Positions 11,700 to 23,215 of a DNA stretch of 64,000 bases are shown here, in pieces (position 1 is the first letter of the stretch; each line of letters opens with the position of its first letter). The notes under the pieces are model-generated. The model was not told where the DNA came from. It saw only the letters and a program-made list of their open reading frames with translations, and made no database searches. This DNA comes from Roridomyces roridus (Eukaryota; Basidiomycota; Agaricomycetes; Agaricales; Mycenaceae): assembly GCA_029378245.1 (NCBI GenBank), contig JARKIF010000025.1, forward strand, positions 186,001 to 250,000, in the 5' to 3' direction. The position numbers and the translations under genes were made by a program.

Positions 11700-12900
11700 T
11701 TTCGTGAGTGAGTTCTACAGAGCCAGTGTTCGTACTAGAAAGCGGAGCGATTTTGTCGATGAAGGCAAGATGAAGGAAAGAAGGAAGGGTTGATCGATTT
11801 GATCCGACCGTTCGGCTCTTTACAAGCGACTGCAAACCCCGCCTAAGCGCCGACATCAATGCCACCGTCAAGCGCCTGTCTCTCTTGCCTCTCACCACCA
11901 TGTCGTGACTCGTTGCCCTCAATCTCTACCCCCAAGCTGTCTCTCACTGACGAGGAGGCAAATTCTACCGCCGGAACAACGCAGGACAGGATTCGTGCTG
12001 GTTTGCATCGTGCCAGTGTGTGAATTCGGGTGGTTCGATCCGATTCTCGACAACGGTCCATTCCAGCATATTCTTGGCTTCCCGCTGGACACCATCATCT
12101 TCTTGACTGCCGCTTGACACCGTCTAGTTCCTGTCCCTCCCCTCTGCACTTGGACCGTGCTTGCCTTGTCATGCGTGGTTCAAGTTGGACCCAGATCGGA
12201 ACCCGAGAGCTCGTTACTCCGCCCCGAAAGTTCGTCGGACCTCGTCTCCTTCACGACTTGGAGTCGGACTTACCTGGATTGCACGGCAGCTGGTTTCAAC
12301 TTTCACGCAACTCCACGTGCGCTCGACGCTCTCTCTCGAGTGTTGTCTCGGCATCAGGAATCAGGATCCTCGGTGTCGCGCACGCCAACGCGCTCGACAC
12401 GGAGCATGTACAAACTGCCGCCATCACCGGCATCCGGTGCAAATCAATCAGTACGGCTGCAGTTGCCTCTTCCACCACCATGTCGCCGCGACCCTACACC
12501 TCCAGCCCTGCACTCATCGACTACAAGAATGTCCCCTCCTCCTCCTTGCTCCTCGGACCCCTGACCTCTCTTTGGTTTTATTCCACCAATTCCACCTTTT
12601 TGGTCGCACTTGCGCCGCGCGCGCTCATCAGGCGTCCCACCGTGTACCATCCCTCGACTTTCCGTTGTACTCTGTATAAAAGACTGTTTTTGCGTAGGTT
12701 CCAGTACAGACTTGTTCTCCCCCTCATTCAGCTTCTTCCCATCCGCGCGGCCGTGATAACGGATCATTGTTAGCCCCTATCGGATCCCCGCTTCACAGCC
12801 ACCTCGCTAATTGGGCAATCTGAAACAAAGACCCGGAAACATCCCCGTCCGGCCGCCACCCATCATCCACCTTTCTTCCCGACCACACCGACCACCAAGC
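11700..12900. other. intergenic between divergent genes
   Basis: Lies between paralog B (minus) and the coiled-coil gene (plus), so it should hold both promoters. Long overlapping ORFs exist (for example plus 12030-12773) but have low-complexity, biased composition and no family resemblance, so they are not called. A TATA-like element is annotated separately at 12675. Confidence 0.4.
12675..12682 (+). promoter_or_regulatory. TATA-like box upstream of the coiled-coil gene
   Basis: TATAAAAG lies 219 bases before the ATG at 12901. It is a good match to a TATA box, but the distance implies a long 5' leader or a leader intron. Confidence 0.35.
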
Positions 12901-15900
12901 ATGAGCGCTCGCAATGACTTGGCGTACGACTTGACCAGCGCCGCCGACGATCTACATACGAGGATCGCTTCGGCCAAGGCTCGACTTAACGTGCGTGCCT
13001 TCCTCACTCAAAGGGGAAGATGGATCTTTGCCGGCTCACCTTGTGGCTTTTTGCGTAGAATCGGAGCGGGGGAAAACGTAAGATGGAAGCCTTCAGCAAT
13101 CTGCCTAATGCTAACCCGGGGTTGTGCAGACCGATTCAGCTTCCTCGAGCTCTCAGGGGCCTAGTGAGACGTCGGTACGCCCCGCCTTTGTTTGTCAGGC
13201 TCATAACTTGATATCGGATCTCTTATAAAGCTGGTATTCGACGACATGAAGACGAGGGAGAAGGCCGTAGCGGCTCGAGAGGCCGCCGTGGTGCACTACC
13301 ATCGCTATGTCGAAGAGAAGATGGAGGAGTTTGAGATGCGGATGACGGTGTGTGACATTCATACATTCATGCCATTCCTTCCCCCGGAGGACAAAGGCAA
13401 AGATGCTGACATGCCGACCAGAAAGCGATCAAAGACGCAACGGAGCAACAGGAGAAGTTGTATGCGCAGATCGACGCTGCGGTGGCGGAGAATGAGGCTT
13501 TGAAGCGGGATGTTGAGCGGCAGGTGCGTGTGGCCCATTCATCTGGCCGATAGATGCTCATGGCTTCAGACTGCCACCGATGCCGAGGGGACCCTTGAAG
13601 CGGTACGCACCCGTTGTTATGTGCCGGCTCCATTATTTACGGCGGGATATAGCAGCTAAACGAAGCACGCGCCATCGCCGAGGCGTTCCAGAAGGAGAGT
13701 TCTACGAAGGAGGCGACCATTAAGAGCACCCTCGCCGTAGGTTCTTTCTTGTCTTCGCCTCTCCTACCACACATGTCCGACTTGGACCACAGAAACTCCA
13801 CAACATCCGAACTCACCGCGATACACTTCAAAACAACCTCTCGGATCTCCAATCCAAGCACACGGCCTTGAAAAAGGCCGACGCGGCGTTGCGTGCACGT
13901 CGTGGGACGGGCTCGGGCGCTGGGGGTGACGATGAGGAAGCTTTGAGGCTACAGCGCGCCCTTGGTACGCGCGTGCAGAAGCTCGAGGATGAGCAGTCGG
14001 CGTTGATGACCAGGGCTTTGGATGCGGAACAGGTGCGTATTGGGTTCAATATTGATCTGTAAACAAACCGGACTGACTGCTTTTAGGAGAATAGAGACCT
14101 GGTCATCTCACGCGAGGAATTGCGTTCGACCCACGAGGATGCGTTGGATGCATTGAGAGAGGAGAACGAGGGTGTTGTTGAGAAGTTGCGCAAGGTGCGA
14201 CTCGTCTCCCGTTATTTGAGTTATATAATAACACCCCTCCCAGCGTCTCCGCACTCTGACCGACCGCATAGAAGAGCAGGACACAGAGTACACCGCGCTC
14301 GAGAAAGATTTGGATACCAAAAATTCCAGAGTTCGTCGGCTGAAGGATAAGCTGAAAGAGGTGTGTTCATTGCGTTCCTTTTCTCACTCCTTTCGGTAAA
14401 ACTCGGCGGCAGCAAGACATCCAAATCGTGAACTTGAAACTCAAGACGACGCCGAACAAGGTGGGCAAACAAGCTGCCCCTGCCCGCGCCGACTCGGCGC
14501 CTGTTCAGGATGGGGAGGACAGCGTGGAATATCTGAAGAGAGTGAGTCCATGCCGTTTTCATTCAGACGTTCATTGACTTTCGAGTGTAGGGGCTCGCCG
14601 CGGCAGTATTCGCCGCCGAGAGCGCCGCCGAAGAAAACGTCACCCTCAAGACCAAGATCCACCGGCTAGAGGGGCGAGTGAAGGCGGACCGGGTGACTCT
14701 TTCGGAACTGAAGAAGGTGCGCTCTTGTCGTTTGGGTTCGTTAGTACATCCATCTTCATCTCCCGAGTGTAGGAACGCGAGCAGGAGGTCAAGGCCAATG
14801 CCGATAAAGTTCGTCACCTCTCTCCTCTGAGCTTTAGTACATACTAACAAAATGCGTGTATAGGTGAAACGCGCTGCCAAGCGCCAACAACCTCGGATCA
14901 ACGAGCTCGAGGCGGAGAACAAGGTGCTCGAGGAGAAGATCAAGGAGCTGCAAGATGGCCTTCCGAGCGCTGTGAGCGAAGCCAGGCAGGAATTCCGCAA
15001 AGAGCATGGAAATGCGGCAGCGGATCTGAAACGCGTGAGGGACATGCGGAATCAGTTGCAGAAGGAGTTGGCGTTTGCGCAGAATCGGATTTTGGCCATT
15101 ACGTTGCAGCGCGATGAGTTGAGGAAGAAGCTCATCGTGCTCGAGGATTCACAGGAGGTATGGTTTTCGTTTTGGTCTTGGATTTGATGGTTGAACTGTT
15201 CTAGGGAGACGAGCCCGAGGATTGGGAGCCGGTACGTTTTGTTTTGATGTTGTGTTCGTGTCTCACTGAGTTGGTGTAGGATGACGACGAGGAAGAAGAT
15301 TATGAAGAGGAGGTAATGTCCATTCGTGCTCACCAGATCGTTGCTAATTATTTTTCAGTGGGGAGACGGCGGGTACGATGGAGAAGAGGTGAGGCATCCC
15401 CCGTTTAACTTTCAACGCACTGACCTATGTAAATCGCCAGGCTCACGCAGCTCGGCAGGAGCGAGGACGGTATCTCAGGTTCATGGCGTCCTTGCCACGG
15501 CCGGTGGGAGATGATAGGCCACCCTATAGTACCATCTTACCCGTCCACGCGCCCACGCGAACTCACGACCCAGTCCTGCGCCGAAATCTCCCGAACAGCA
15601 ATCTGTATGTCTTTGTGGTCCCGTTGTTGCACTCACGTTCACAAACCACCAGACGCGGTCTCTACTTCCCCAAACGCGCCGTTTGGTGCAACTCAACCGA
15701 CAAATTACACGCCCTCGTCTTCTGCCCCACCAAACAGTACAGATATCCCACCGACAAATTCGAAGAGGTCCAAATGGCCCAGTGGTGCGGCACAGGCGAG
15801 CATTTTGAGTTCTTCATGCACCTCAACCGGGATGGGCTTGCGTACTACGTCGGTACGTACGTCATGCACAGTATGCGCACCCTCCAACCCCCGGGGTCGG

Positions 15901-16211
15901 CCATCCCGCCGGACGTGTCTCGGAAAGCTGTACTCTTCGCCGTGGGTTTGGCACGTGCGCAGAGGGAGAAGATTACGGATTGTTATCCCGATGGAGAGGT
16001 CAAAACCGAGTGTTTTGGGTTGCAGTGTGTGGGTTTCAACCTCGAGCTGTATCGTGCGATGCGCGCGAAATTTCTGGGGAACCCCGGGAACCCGGAACCC
16101 ACTCCGAACTTGTTGGGCAAGAGAAAGGCGGGCGAGGAGGATCTACGGGTGGACGGCTTCAAGCGTGCACAGACGTCATTTGCTTTCGCAACTAGTACAT
16201 TCCAACTCTAA
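12901..16211 (+). CDS. long coiled-coil protein with conserved C-terminal domain (DUF6697-like), many small exons
   Basis: Exons can be chained by frame: 12901-12990, 13130-13174, 13231-13347, 13422-13523, 13570-13602, 13656-13736, 13793-14032, 14087-14194, 14244-14360, 14413-14541, 14591-14716, 14773-14808, 14864-15157, 15205-15231, 15280-15312, 15359-15388, 15441-15604 and 15653-16211. Nearly all introns are phase 0. A 19-nt exon at about 13060 is possible but would break the frame, so it is left out. The product is charged and helical for about 600 residues (for example KLEDEQSALMTRALDAEQ; VKRAAKRQQPRINELEAENK). An acidic hinge (DDDEEEDYEEE) follows, then a globular end with GLYFPKRAVWCNSTDK, WCGTGEHFEFF and ECFGLQCVGFN. 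The C-terminal part resembles the basidiomycete DUF6697 domain from memory. Likely a scaffold; function unknown. Confidence 0.7.
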
Positions 16212-16535
16212 TACAAGCCACCAATTTGAATTTTCGCATCTTCTGGGCAGCGCTCGGGCTACACGTCCGTTGAGTACAGAGTTTACTACTCAATCCCAGT
16301 GGTACCGAATGACACGAGAAAAAATCCAGCACTCTCACCCGAGGTGACCGCTTGTTGCAGCAGGTGCTCGAGTGCAGCGATGATTGGCCTCAGTGTCCGT
16401 CTCGAGAGGTGAGCGTCTGGAGTGAGGAGTCTGACCGATGGTTGTTAGAAGTTGAATTTGCTGGCGTGATGAATTGACAATCATGCTCTATGCCGGTGGG
16501 TATCTAGGAAATCGCATATCCGCCTCGCTCACCCT
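16212..16535. other. convergent 3' intergenic
   Basis: Between the ends of the coiled-coil gene (plus) and the secreted-protein gene (minus). No feature recognised. Confidence 0.4.
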
Positions 16536-17361
16536 TCACTCGTCGCTCAACTCCAAAATCAACTCAATCTCTTTCCCGGTGGACGGCGGCAAGCCACCAG
16601 GCACATAATCCATGCTCACATACGCGCCAACGCCGCTCCCAACAATCGAAGGCACATAGTCCGTGCTGATGCTGGGGCTCAAAGGAAGAGGCCCCTGCGC
16701 GCCGAGGAAGGCCCATCCGTAGGTGATGTAGTTCGTGCCGATCCATTCGAAAGTTTGAGTCGGGACGGGGGGAGTGCTAATGTCGCTGTGTGGAGTGGTG
16801 TGAGGATTCATTCCATGGCAGGTGAGAGAGGGAGGAAGGGACGGACGTACACGCAGGTTTGGAGGGAAATGGTCGCGTTGGTCGCGTTGAGCGCGGAGAT
16901 CGTGAGGCATGTTTGGACGTCTCCGTAGAGGGAGCTGGTGCAGATCAACGGGCTGCAATTGGACGAATCAATCCATAGAAGAAAACGAAGGAGATGCATA
17001 GACGCACCCGTAAGTGGTCTGGGGATACGAATTGGGATTTGCTTGCCCACACGTCCATCCGTTGAACGCGTAATAGTCGGAACTGTAGCCAGCGTCCACG
17101 GCGATGATGCTGAGGATCGGATTTCCCGCGGCGTCAAAGGGACCAGCGTTATTGAACCCGAGGATGATGCTGGGGTTCGTGCCGCTGGCGTCGGCGCTTT
17201 CTTGGGAACCCCAGGCAAGGAGCTGGGCAGTGTTGATTTTAGCGGGAGTGAGAATGAGACGAAGAGTAGGGAGGACTCACGGCGCCGCCGTTGTCACCGC
17301 AATCCGCGTTCACGACAAGAAAAAGAGTGGAGAGGATAAGGGAGAGTGAGTAGGATAGCAT
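16536..17361 (-). CDS. small secreted glycoprotein, uncharacterised
   Basis: Four exons (17361-17281, 17222-17008, 16952-16851, 16785-16536) join in frame into 215 codons; introns are 58, 55 and 65 nt. The first exon is a classic signal peptide, MLSYSLSLILSTLFLVVNA, with cleavage likely before DCGDNGG. The mature part has a few cysteines (DCGD, WTCGQ, LICTS, QTCL, LQTC) that could pair, and NATNAT sequons for N-glycosylation. No hydrophobic segment follows, so it should be exported. I do not recognise the family; the spaced cysteines and Gly/Asn-rich turns suggest a beta-rich wall or effector-like protein. A TATA box lies about 50 bases upstream. The frame is clean, so the gene looks active. 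Confidence 0.8.
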
Positions 17362-17406
17362 TGCGACTGTGGGGCGAATGTGTGAAGGGCGAGGGCGATT
17401 AGTCGA

Positions 17407-17414
17407 CTTATATA
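17407..17414 (-). promoter_or_regulatory. TATA box of the secreted-protein gene
   Basis: TATATAAG on the minus strand, 46 bases upstream of the ATG at 17361. Position and sequence fit a core promoter. Confidence 0.55.
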
Positions 17415-18328
17415 TCTGAGGTGGGACAAGGAGATTAAAAGAAGCCGCGTGGGCAATCGCGCGGTACAATGGAGAATCACACGACGAAGCAAAGACGAAG
17501 CCACAGAGACCAAGTCAGACGAAACGCCGGATTTATTTTTAAACTCTCAGAGAAGGTGCCGTCGAGTGTTAGCCTGTGCTAGCAGGTGGAGCAAGATAAG
17601 GCTGCTACGATGATACAGTGGAGCGTTGGTTGGAGCGGATGCTTCTTCGTTGATCCCTGAGGTGTGGGGTGATGCGATCAGCGGATTGCCCAGGCATCTT
17701 GTAGAATTTGAAATGCTGAACGGCATGCCAGCCTCCAGGCTCCGGGCAAATGCCCGGCCCAGAACGACACATTCGGCATTGGCATCACCACCGCGATCCA
17801 GTCGAGACTTTGCGAAAGTTCAACAAACGGGAGCCAGTGTCAGTGCGTCATCAGCACCACGCCGATCAAAGTTCGAACTTCCTCGGTTCGAGTTTCACCG
17901 GGGAGGCATGTACCGACGCATGTATTAACCCAGTTGTATGTGGTGACGGTGGCAGCTCGGCACAACTGCAACCATCACTCGGTGCCGAGCTGTGTTCTTT
18001 GCATTTGCTTTGCATACCCTCCATCTTCAGACTCAAGCGGAGGCTCGGAGCAAGAGAATTAGAGTGTTCCAGTACTTCACACCCACTCAAACATGGCTCA
18101 CCAACCCTAATGCCACTCTGTTTTTCTTTCTTCGATAGTACAGACCGGATCAGTGCCGGCAATCAGTTGCGATGACTGTCACAATGCTGGCAGGTCAATT
18201 ATTTGATGGAGGCGGCGATGTGGGGGCGCTTTTTAGACGACGGGGAGTCGAATGGGCGTTTGGATCGATTTGAGGGCGAAACGAATGACGCGTAGATTAG
18301 ATTATTCAGTAGAAATTGTGCCATACAG
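17415..18328. other. intergenic, no gene recognised
   Basis: Short ORFs on both strands only. Contains small imperfect palindromes around 17960-18010 (GGCAGCTCGGCAC against GGTGCCGAGCTG). Nothing else supported. Confidence 0.4.
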
Positions 18329-18691
18329 TCACTGCGTTCAGAGGTCTTGTCGGCACATGTCGGCGCAGGCTTGCCCAACATGTGTCGAGCCACATGATGT
18401 CTGCCTGTCTTTAGCCTTGGCTAATGCATGTTAACACATCTTTTATGTAGCACAAGGGCAAGAGGGAGTAGGGGCGACCCCGAGGAGCCAAAAATCTTCT
18501 GAAATCCTTGGCAACAGCTGACGTGGGAAGTGTTTTTGCTCCCGAGGTCCCTGTCAGGCATTGAGTCGGCCCATGTCGGCAATGCTGTGCATGTTTGATG
18601 TCCGCAGCACTGTTCCCATGGCTCGGCTAATGTCGGCCACGCATCGGCCATGTCAGAGCCAAGTTGCCGACAAGACCTCTGAACGCAGTGA
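18329..18691. mobile_element. MITE-like element with 27-bp perfect terminal inverted repeats
   Basis: Bases 18329-18355 (beginning TCACTGCGTTCAGAGGTCTT) are exactly reverse-complementary to 18665-18691. The 363-bp body contains several TGTCGGC/GCCGACA words, so it can fold extensively. No ORF belongs to it. Flanks read TACAG on the left and GTACTAG on the right; no clean target duplication is seen, so the superfamily is undetermined. Confidence 0.7.
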
Positions 18692-18836
18692 GTACTAGTG
18701 TGTGCCGGAGTGTGCCACGAAAACACAGGTCAATCTTTGCTATTACTCTAATGATGAATCCCCAGCCGAACAGTGTCCATTAAATCTACTATGGCACGCA
18801 ACGATTAGTAGCCTCCTCCGTACCGTACCAGCCCCG

Positions 18837-20189
18837 TCAAACATCTGTCATCGGAATAGCCGCCTTATCCCTCACACGCGGATGGATGAATCGTGGCGGC
18901 CAGATGACACAAAACAAACTCATGACGATCCACAGCGGCAGCGAATCGAGGGAGTAAAAGTATGCTTCGTGCGAGAATACCGGCCCGTGGAAGCTGCACA
19001 AATTCGCAGTTAATGTGCATGTTGAGTAGGTGCGGTACAAGAAGACCCACCCTCCAGCGAACTCGACGATACGGAACCCGAATCGAATCTATGTGTCATC
19101 CAGGTGAGCCGGCAGATAGAAAAGGAGAGGAGGAGAATGGAAACGCACGGTAATTCCGATACAGGTCACACAGATGGTGTAAAACAACACTCGCCAGTCT
19201 GCGCCGCCGACGAAGGACTTGCTCGTCGAAGTTGTGTTCCAAAGCTCTGGGAACTGCGACCGGCTGCCCGTTTTGAGTGAGTTTCTCGTCTCAAGCCAGG
19301 AGACAGACGACTGACATTCGGAGCGCAAACCTCACGAGCGTAAGCGCAAACAAGCCGAACGACGCGAGCTGCAGAACGAGTCCGATAATCACCACCTATA
19401 CCGGAAGCTCTCGTCAACTAGTCCTCGATCACGAGTTTAGGAAACTCACCGTTTTCCCGATATTGGCAGTGCTGGGATTATTGGAGGCCGTCAAACCACC
19501 GCCGCCGCCTTGCAACAGGAATGTCGCGACGTCGCTCCAGACGAAGATTCGCACGATACGCGACGGCCGGATGAACATGGTCTTTTCGACGACCTCGTCG
19601 TCGAAACTGGAAGCTAGTTCTGCGAGGAGGACGTAGTCGACCGCGACGAAAGCGCATGCTGTGGCGCACGCATAAGTATCAATGCAGAGGTGAGATGGAC
19701 GAGACGCACGCGAGAGGAGGATAAACTAAGTTTGGATTAGTTTGGTGCGAGGAACGGGAGGACGGGGAAAGAGACACACCAAGTCCATGATAGTGAAAAC
19801 TCCCAGCGAGTTCGGTTGCGCGTGGACGGCAATTCGGAGGACGAACCCGATGGCCATGGAGGTCATGCCAAGCGTGAGCGTGAGCATGTAGCGTTGCCGC
19901 CCGTATTTAAACCAGTCTACGACGGATGAGCGCTAGCCGAGACGAGACAGAGTGGGACGCACGTATCCAAAGGATGATCGCAGACAAAGAATACGCCGCG
20001 AGGGCGATGCCCGTGAGCGTATTCGAGGGGATGTAACCTGCACTGCACCATAGATCAGACATCAGGTACAGCGGAACAGACCGAGACGCACATAGACTTC
20101 GAGTCGGTGTTGTCATCCGCTCGGGTGGATGCGATCAACAGAGAGAGGAAGAAGAAAATGGCGCGTGAGAGGCGGTGGTTGCCTGGCAT
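18837..20189 (-). CDS. RTA1-like lipid-translocating exporter family protein
   Basis: Nine exons (20189-20092, 20042-19963, 19916-19780, 19725-19710, 19658-19450, 19395-19331, 19263-19149, 19088-19051, 18993-18837) join without a break into 305 codons. The N-terminus, MPGNHRLSRAIFFFLSLLIA, looks like a signal or first membrane segment. Diagnostic RTA1 blocks appear in order: AGYIPSNTLTGIALAAYSLS; WFKYGRQRYMLTLTLGM; LLSPCAFVAVDYVLLAEL; FVWSDVATFLLQGGGGGL; VVIIGLVLQLASFGLF; IRFGFRIVEFAGG; and HEAYFYSLDSLPLWIVM near the end. Exon 4 is only 16 nt but is needed to build the LLSPCAF block. Family knowledge: RTA1 proteins are seven-pass membrane proteins linked to lipid translocation and resistance to toxic compounds. 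The gene appears intact. Confidence 0.88.
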
Positions 20190-20970
20190 TGTGGGATGGG
20201 AAAAGGTGGCACATTCGTTGCACTACTAATAAAGGAAAGAAGGAGCTCGCGAGATTTCACTACACGGCGGTGGTGGTTATCTGGCATTGCGGGGCGGGAA
20301 ATGGCGGTACGCATTGATCCCATTGATTTGAAAGCAAAGTACCTCGCGACATTTCACTGCGCAGCATCAAAATGATCGCGTATATATGTCACTGAGCGCT
20401 CCCCTTTTAACAGCAGATCAAGTGATCCACCGGGCGCCTCGTGTTTTCCCGAATGGGCACTGTTGGAACAGTGGACGTTTTTTACTCTCAACCGAGCTCA
20501 GGCTACTCTTCCGGAGTTGTATGTAAGTCATTTTCAAGGGACAGCTATCGTGCCGGACCTCGGTTTGTCCAAGGCTTGGCAGCATCAATCAAACTTGTCG
20601 ATTGGATCAACTGCGGCGCCCTCACCGCCGGGTTCCGAGATCTGTTTTGATTTTCATCGAGTACTAGTGCCTCGCATGGGGTAAGTATTTGGCGGCGTAG
20701 CCGATTTCATGGACCATTCCAAGTCGCGCGCTGATGCCAGACAGAGTGGAAGGTCGCACGACCAAATTCAAACACAATTACAGTGCATGCATTGCATGCA
20801 TGGGGAAGTAAATATTCGTAGGTGTACCTAGTAAAGAGCGTCGCATCTGTCAACATAAATACAGTTCAACGGTACATATGTTCTACAGGTATGCACAACG
20901 GTCCAAGAAAACTGCAGAGTGAGCTTCCATGGTTCCCACCCACAACAACAACCAATCCGACTCCGGCTCC
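20190..20970. other. intergenic upstream of RTA1, with a partial duplication
   Basis: A segment at about 20266-20306 imperfectly repeats 20171-20211, the start region of the RTA1 gene: GCGGTGGT, CTGGCATTG and GGGA words recur in order. It looks like a small local duplication. No other gene seen; short ORFs at 20441-20684 have no support. Confidence 0.45.
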
Positions 20971-22583
20971 TTATTCAGAGGTTTCATCACTGAAGATGTC
21001 CGAAGAGCCCGAGTGACTGGGCGGTTCATCCTCCTCTGCAACGGACGTGGCCTCCGTGGAGACCGACCCGGCTTCTGAGCCATCAGAGTCCGATTCCGAA
21101 CTTTCATCGCATTCAGCGCTCGGTGTATCTGAGCCCTGTTCATCGCCGAACGACCCGATGCCAGCAAAAGTGATTTGCAAGCCGCGGTGACGGGAGTGCA
21201 GATCCTCGATCTCTCTTCTGTACACCTCCGTGCAGTTTGCGACCGCGACTTCGAATTTGAGGACGTAGAGCCTCACGGTGGTGAGTTGTCTCGCACGCGA
21301 GCGCAAGATATCCCAGACGCTTGGCTCATATGGGCTGACCAAATCGATTTCGAGGCTGCGAAGCATCGGCAAGATATCCATCGTATTGGGCGTGACCGGA
21401 TGGTTGCGTGCCATACTTTCCAGCAAGTTGTCCATCTCGAGATCCTGGGGCCAGAAATCCAGAAACGAGGTCCAACGAAGCGTCAACCTTTGCAAGCTGC
21501 GGGTCGCCTCCAGCACTGCCAGGACACGACCCGCTTGCTCGACAAAATTGACTTGAACGAGGTGAAACTCCGTCAACTCGTAATTGGATCTCGTTTGGAA
21601 TGCCAGTAACGCCTCATGGGGAAAGTCCCCGATGTCTTCGTTGGCCTCCATCGACATGGTCAGGATCACAAGCTGCGGTGCGCTGAGAGAGACGAAGGGC
21701 TCCGGGCTCAGATAGCGGTACGTTATATCCAGCTCACGAAGCCTTGCGAGATGCACAATCGCCTGTTGGACGCCAAGTTCGTTTCCGAAGTCAGACAACC
21801 ACAACGTACAGGACTCCAGCTACATCCCATTGATTAGTAAAGAAAAGCCTTGGAGGATTGAAGTAACGAACGCACCTGCGGACATAGGACCCAGAACCTC
21901 CTGGATTCGGTAGCCGAGATCCAAATGCACGTCACAGTCAGCCTCGTCAGAGTATCATACAGAGGCAGGCCGTTGACGAATGACCCGCGGTGAGCCGACC
22001 CGGCACGCGAGGTGCCCCCGACGAAGACAGACAAAACTGTCAGTCGCGGAACGTTGGCGAATGTCTGCGACAATCCATGTAGCCGAATCCTGCCCCTTTC
22101 CTGGACTATGGCAGGCAGAATGATGCTGAGCTCGTTGAGATCGGGGAACAACAGCGGAGGTCCTTGCTGGAAAGTTGCCAGTGTGCTGGAGGAGAGGTGC
22201 AGGATGAGCGACTCCAGCCGGGATGCGTATCGGACAAAGAGCCGCCGTAGCCAGTACGCTGGTCCTGGCCCTGGTCCCACCGTGACGTGGCAGGAGATAA
22301 GGGGCGGCGCATACTCAAGGTAATACTCCAAGTGGTCGATGAGGGCTTCGAACCTGTCTCCATCCCAAACCTCCCGGGGAAGCGACACGAAGTAGTGCTT
22401 CCAGAAGCGTGGCTGGGAGTGAGCGGCGTTCCACCACCAAGGGCAGACTGACGAGAATATTTCGATCGCGGGGAGGACAAGGGTGGGAATGCGGATTGGG
22501 TTGGCTGCGGGATTGGGACACAGGGAGTCAAGTACTTCGAGCAGGATTTCGGTAGGAAGGGGAAACACTGTGGGGTGAGCCAT
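20971..22583 (-). CDS. F-box protein with leucine-rich region and acidic tail
   Basis: Two exons, 22583-21876 and 21819-20971, separated by a 56-nt intron that contains a TACTAATC branch site. The product is 518 residues. The start is the ATG of MAHPTVFPLPTEILLEVLDS; upstream in-frame sequence has no ATG. The first 50 residues form an F-box-like helix set (PLPTEILLEVLDSL ... IEIFSSVCPWWWNAAHSQPRFW). The middle has irregular leucine-rich repeats (LILHLSSSTLATF, LTRLTVTCIWI, LRELDITYRYLSPEPF). The end is strongly acidic and serine-rich (CDESSESDSDGSEAG, VAEEDEPPSHSG). It is a different subfamily from the BRCT-linked F-box genes. A broken relative lies at 53.9 kb. Likely an SCF substrate adaptor by family; the target is unknown. 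Confidence 0.8.
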
Positions 22584-23215
22584 CTTGTCGCAGGTACCAG
22601 GGACTCGGACGAAGGGAGGCTGCCGGAGATCCAAGGCACTTGGACAGCAGTTTTATACACAAAGGACATACAGATTCAGGACGGGATGGTTGCGAGGTTT
22701 CATGATGTACATCCAAGTATAATGCACCGGCCAAGAGGGAGGACAAAGAAGATGTGGGTCCATCGATCTTTCGGCTGGCCGCCGGGGAAAAGACTTTAAG
22801 AAACAAAGGCCTTGTTCTTTTCTTTGTTGTTGGCCGAGAAACAAAGGACGGGAGTAAGCCTTGGCACCTCGCTAGGCAACCTTGATGTCGAGTATGTTGT
22901 GAAGCAACGAGTACAAGACATCGAGAGGAGATGATGGTCAGAAGCAAAGCCGTCGATCACTGCGCAAACTGGACCAAACTGTCAAACTCCGACTCTTGTC
23001 CTCAAGTCAGTTTTCCGAGCGCGCTGACGGTAACGAGAGACAGAAAGGGTACGAGGCTCGAATTTTCATCGTATGTCCAGAACGATACTGCCCGGAATCA
23101 ACATTGAACTTCAAGATTATCATTCGTACCATCCAAGTATATGGTCACAGTTTTCCCCAGCCCGCGCGCAATGGTCCTGCTCCACCTTAATCCATGTTCC
23201 ATCCGACGTCGTTAC
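22584..23215. other. intergenic between F-box and MYND genes
   Basis: Contains a short palindromic stretch near 22799-22845 (AAACAAAGG words on both sides of GGCCTTG). Nothing else recognised. Confidence 0.4.

Noticed and set aside
12030..12773. A 247-codon plus-strand ORF upstream of the coiled-coil gene
   Set aside because: Overlapped by other long ORFs in different frames, low-complexity composition, no domain and no exon chain; it reads as GC-biased noise.
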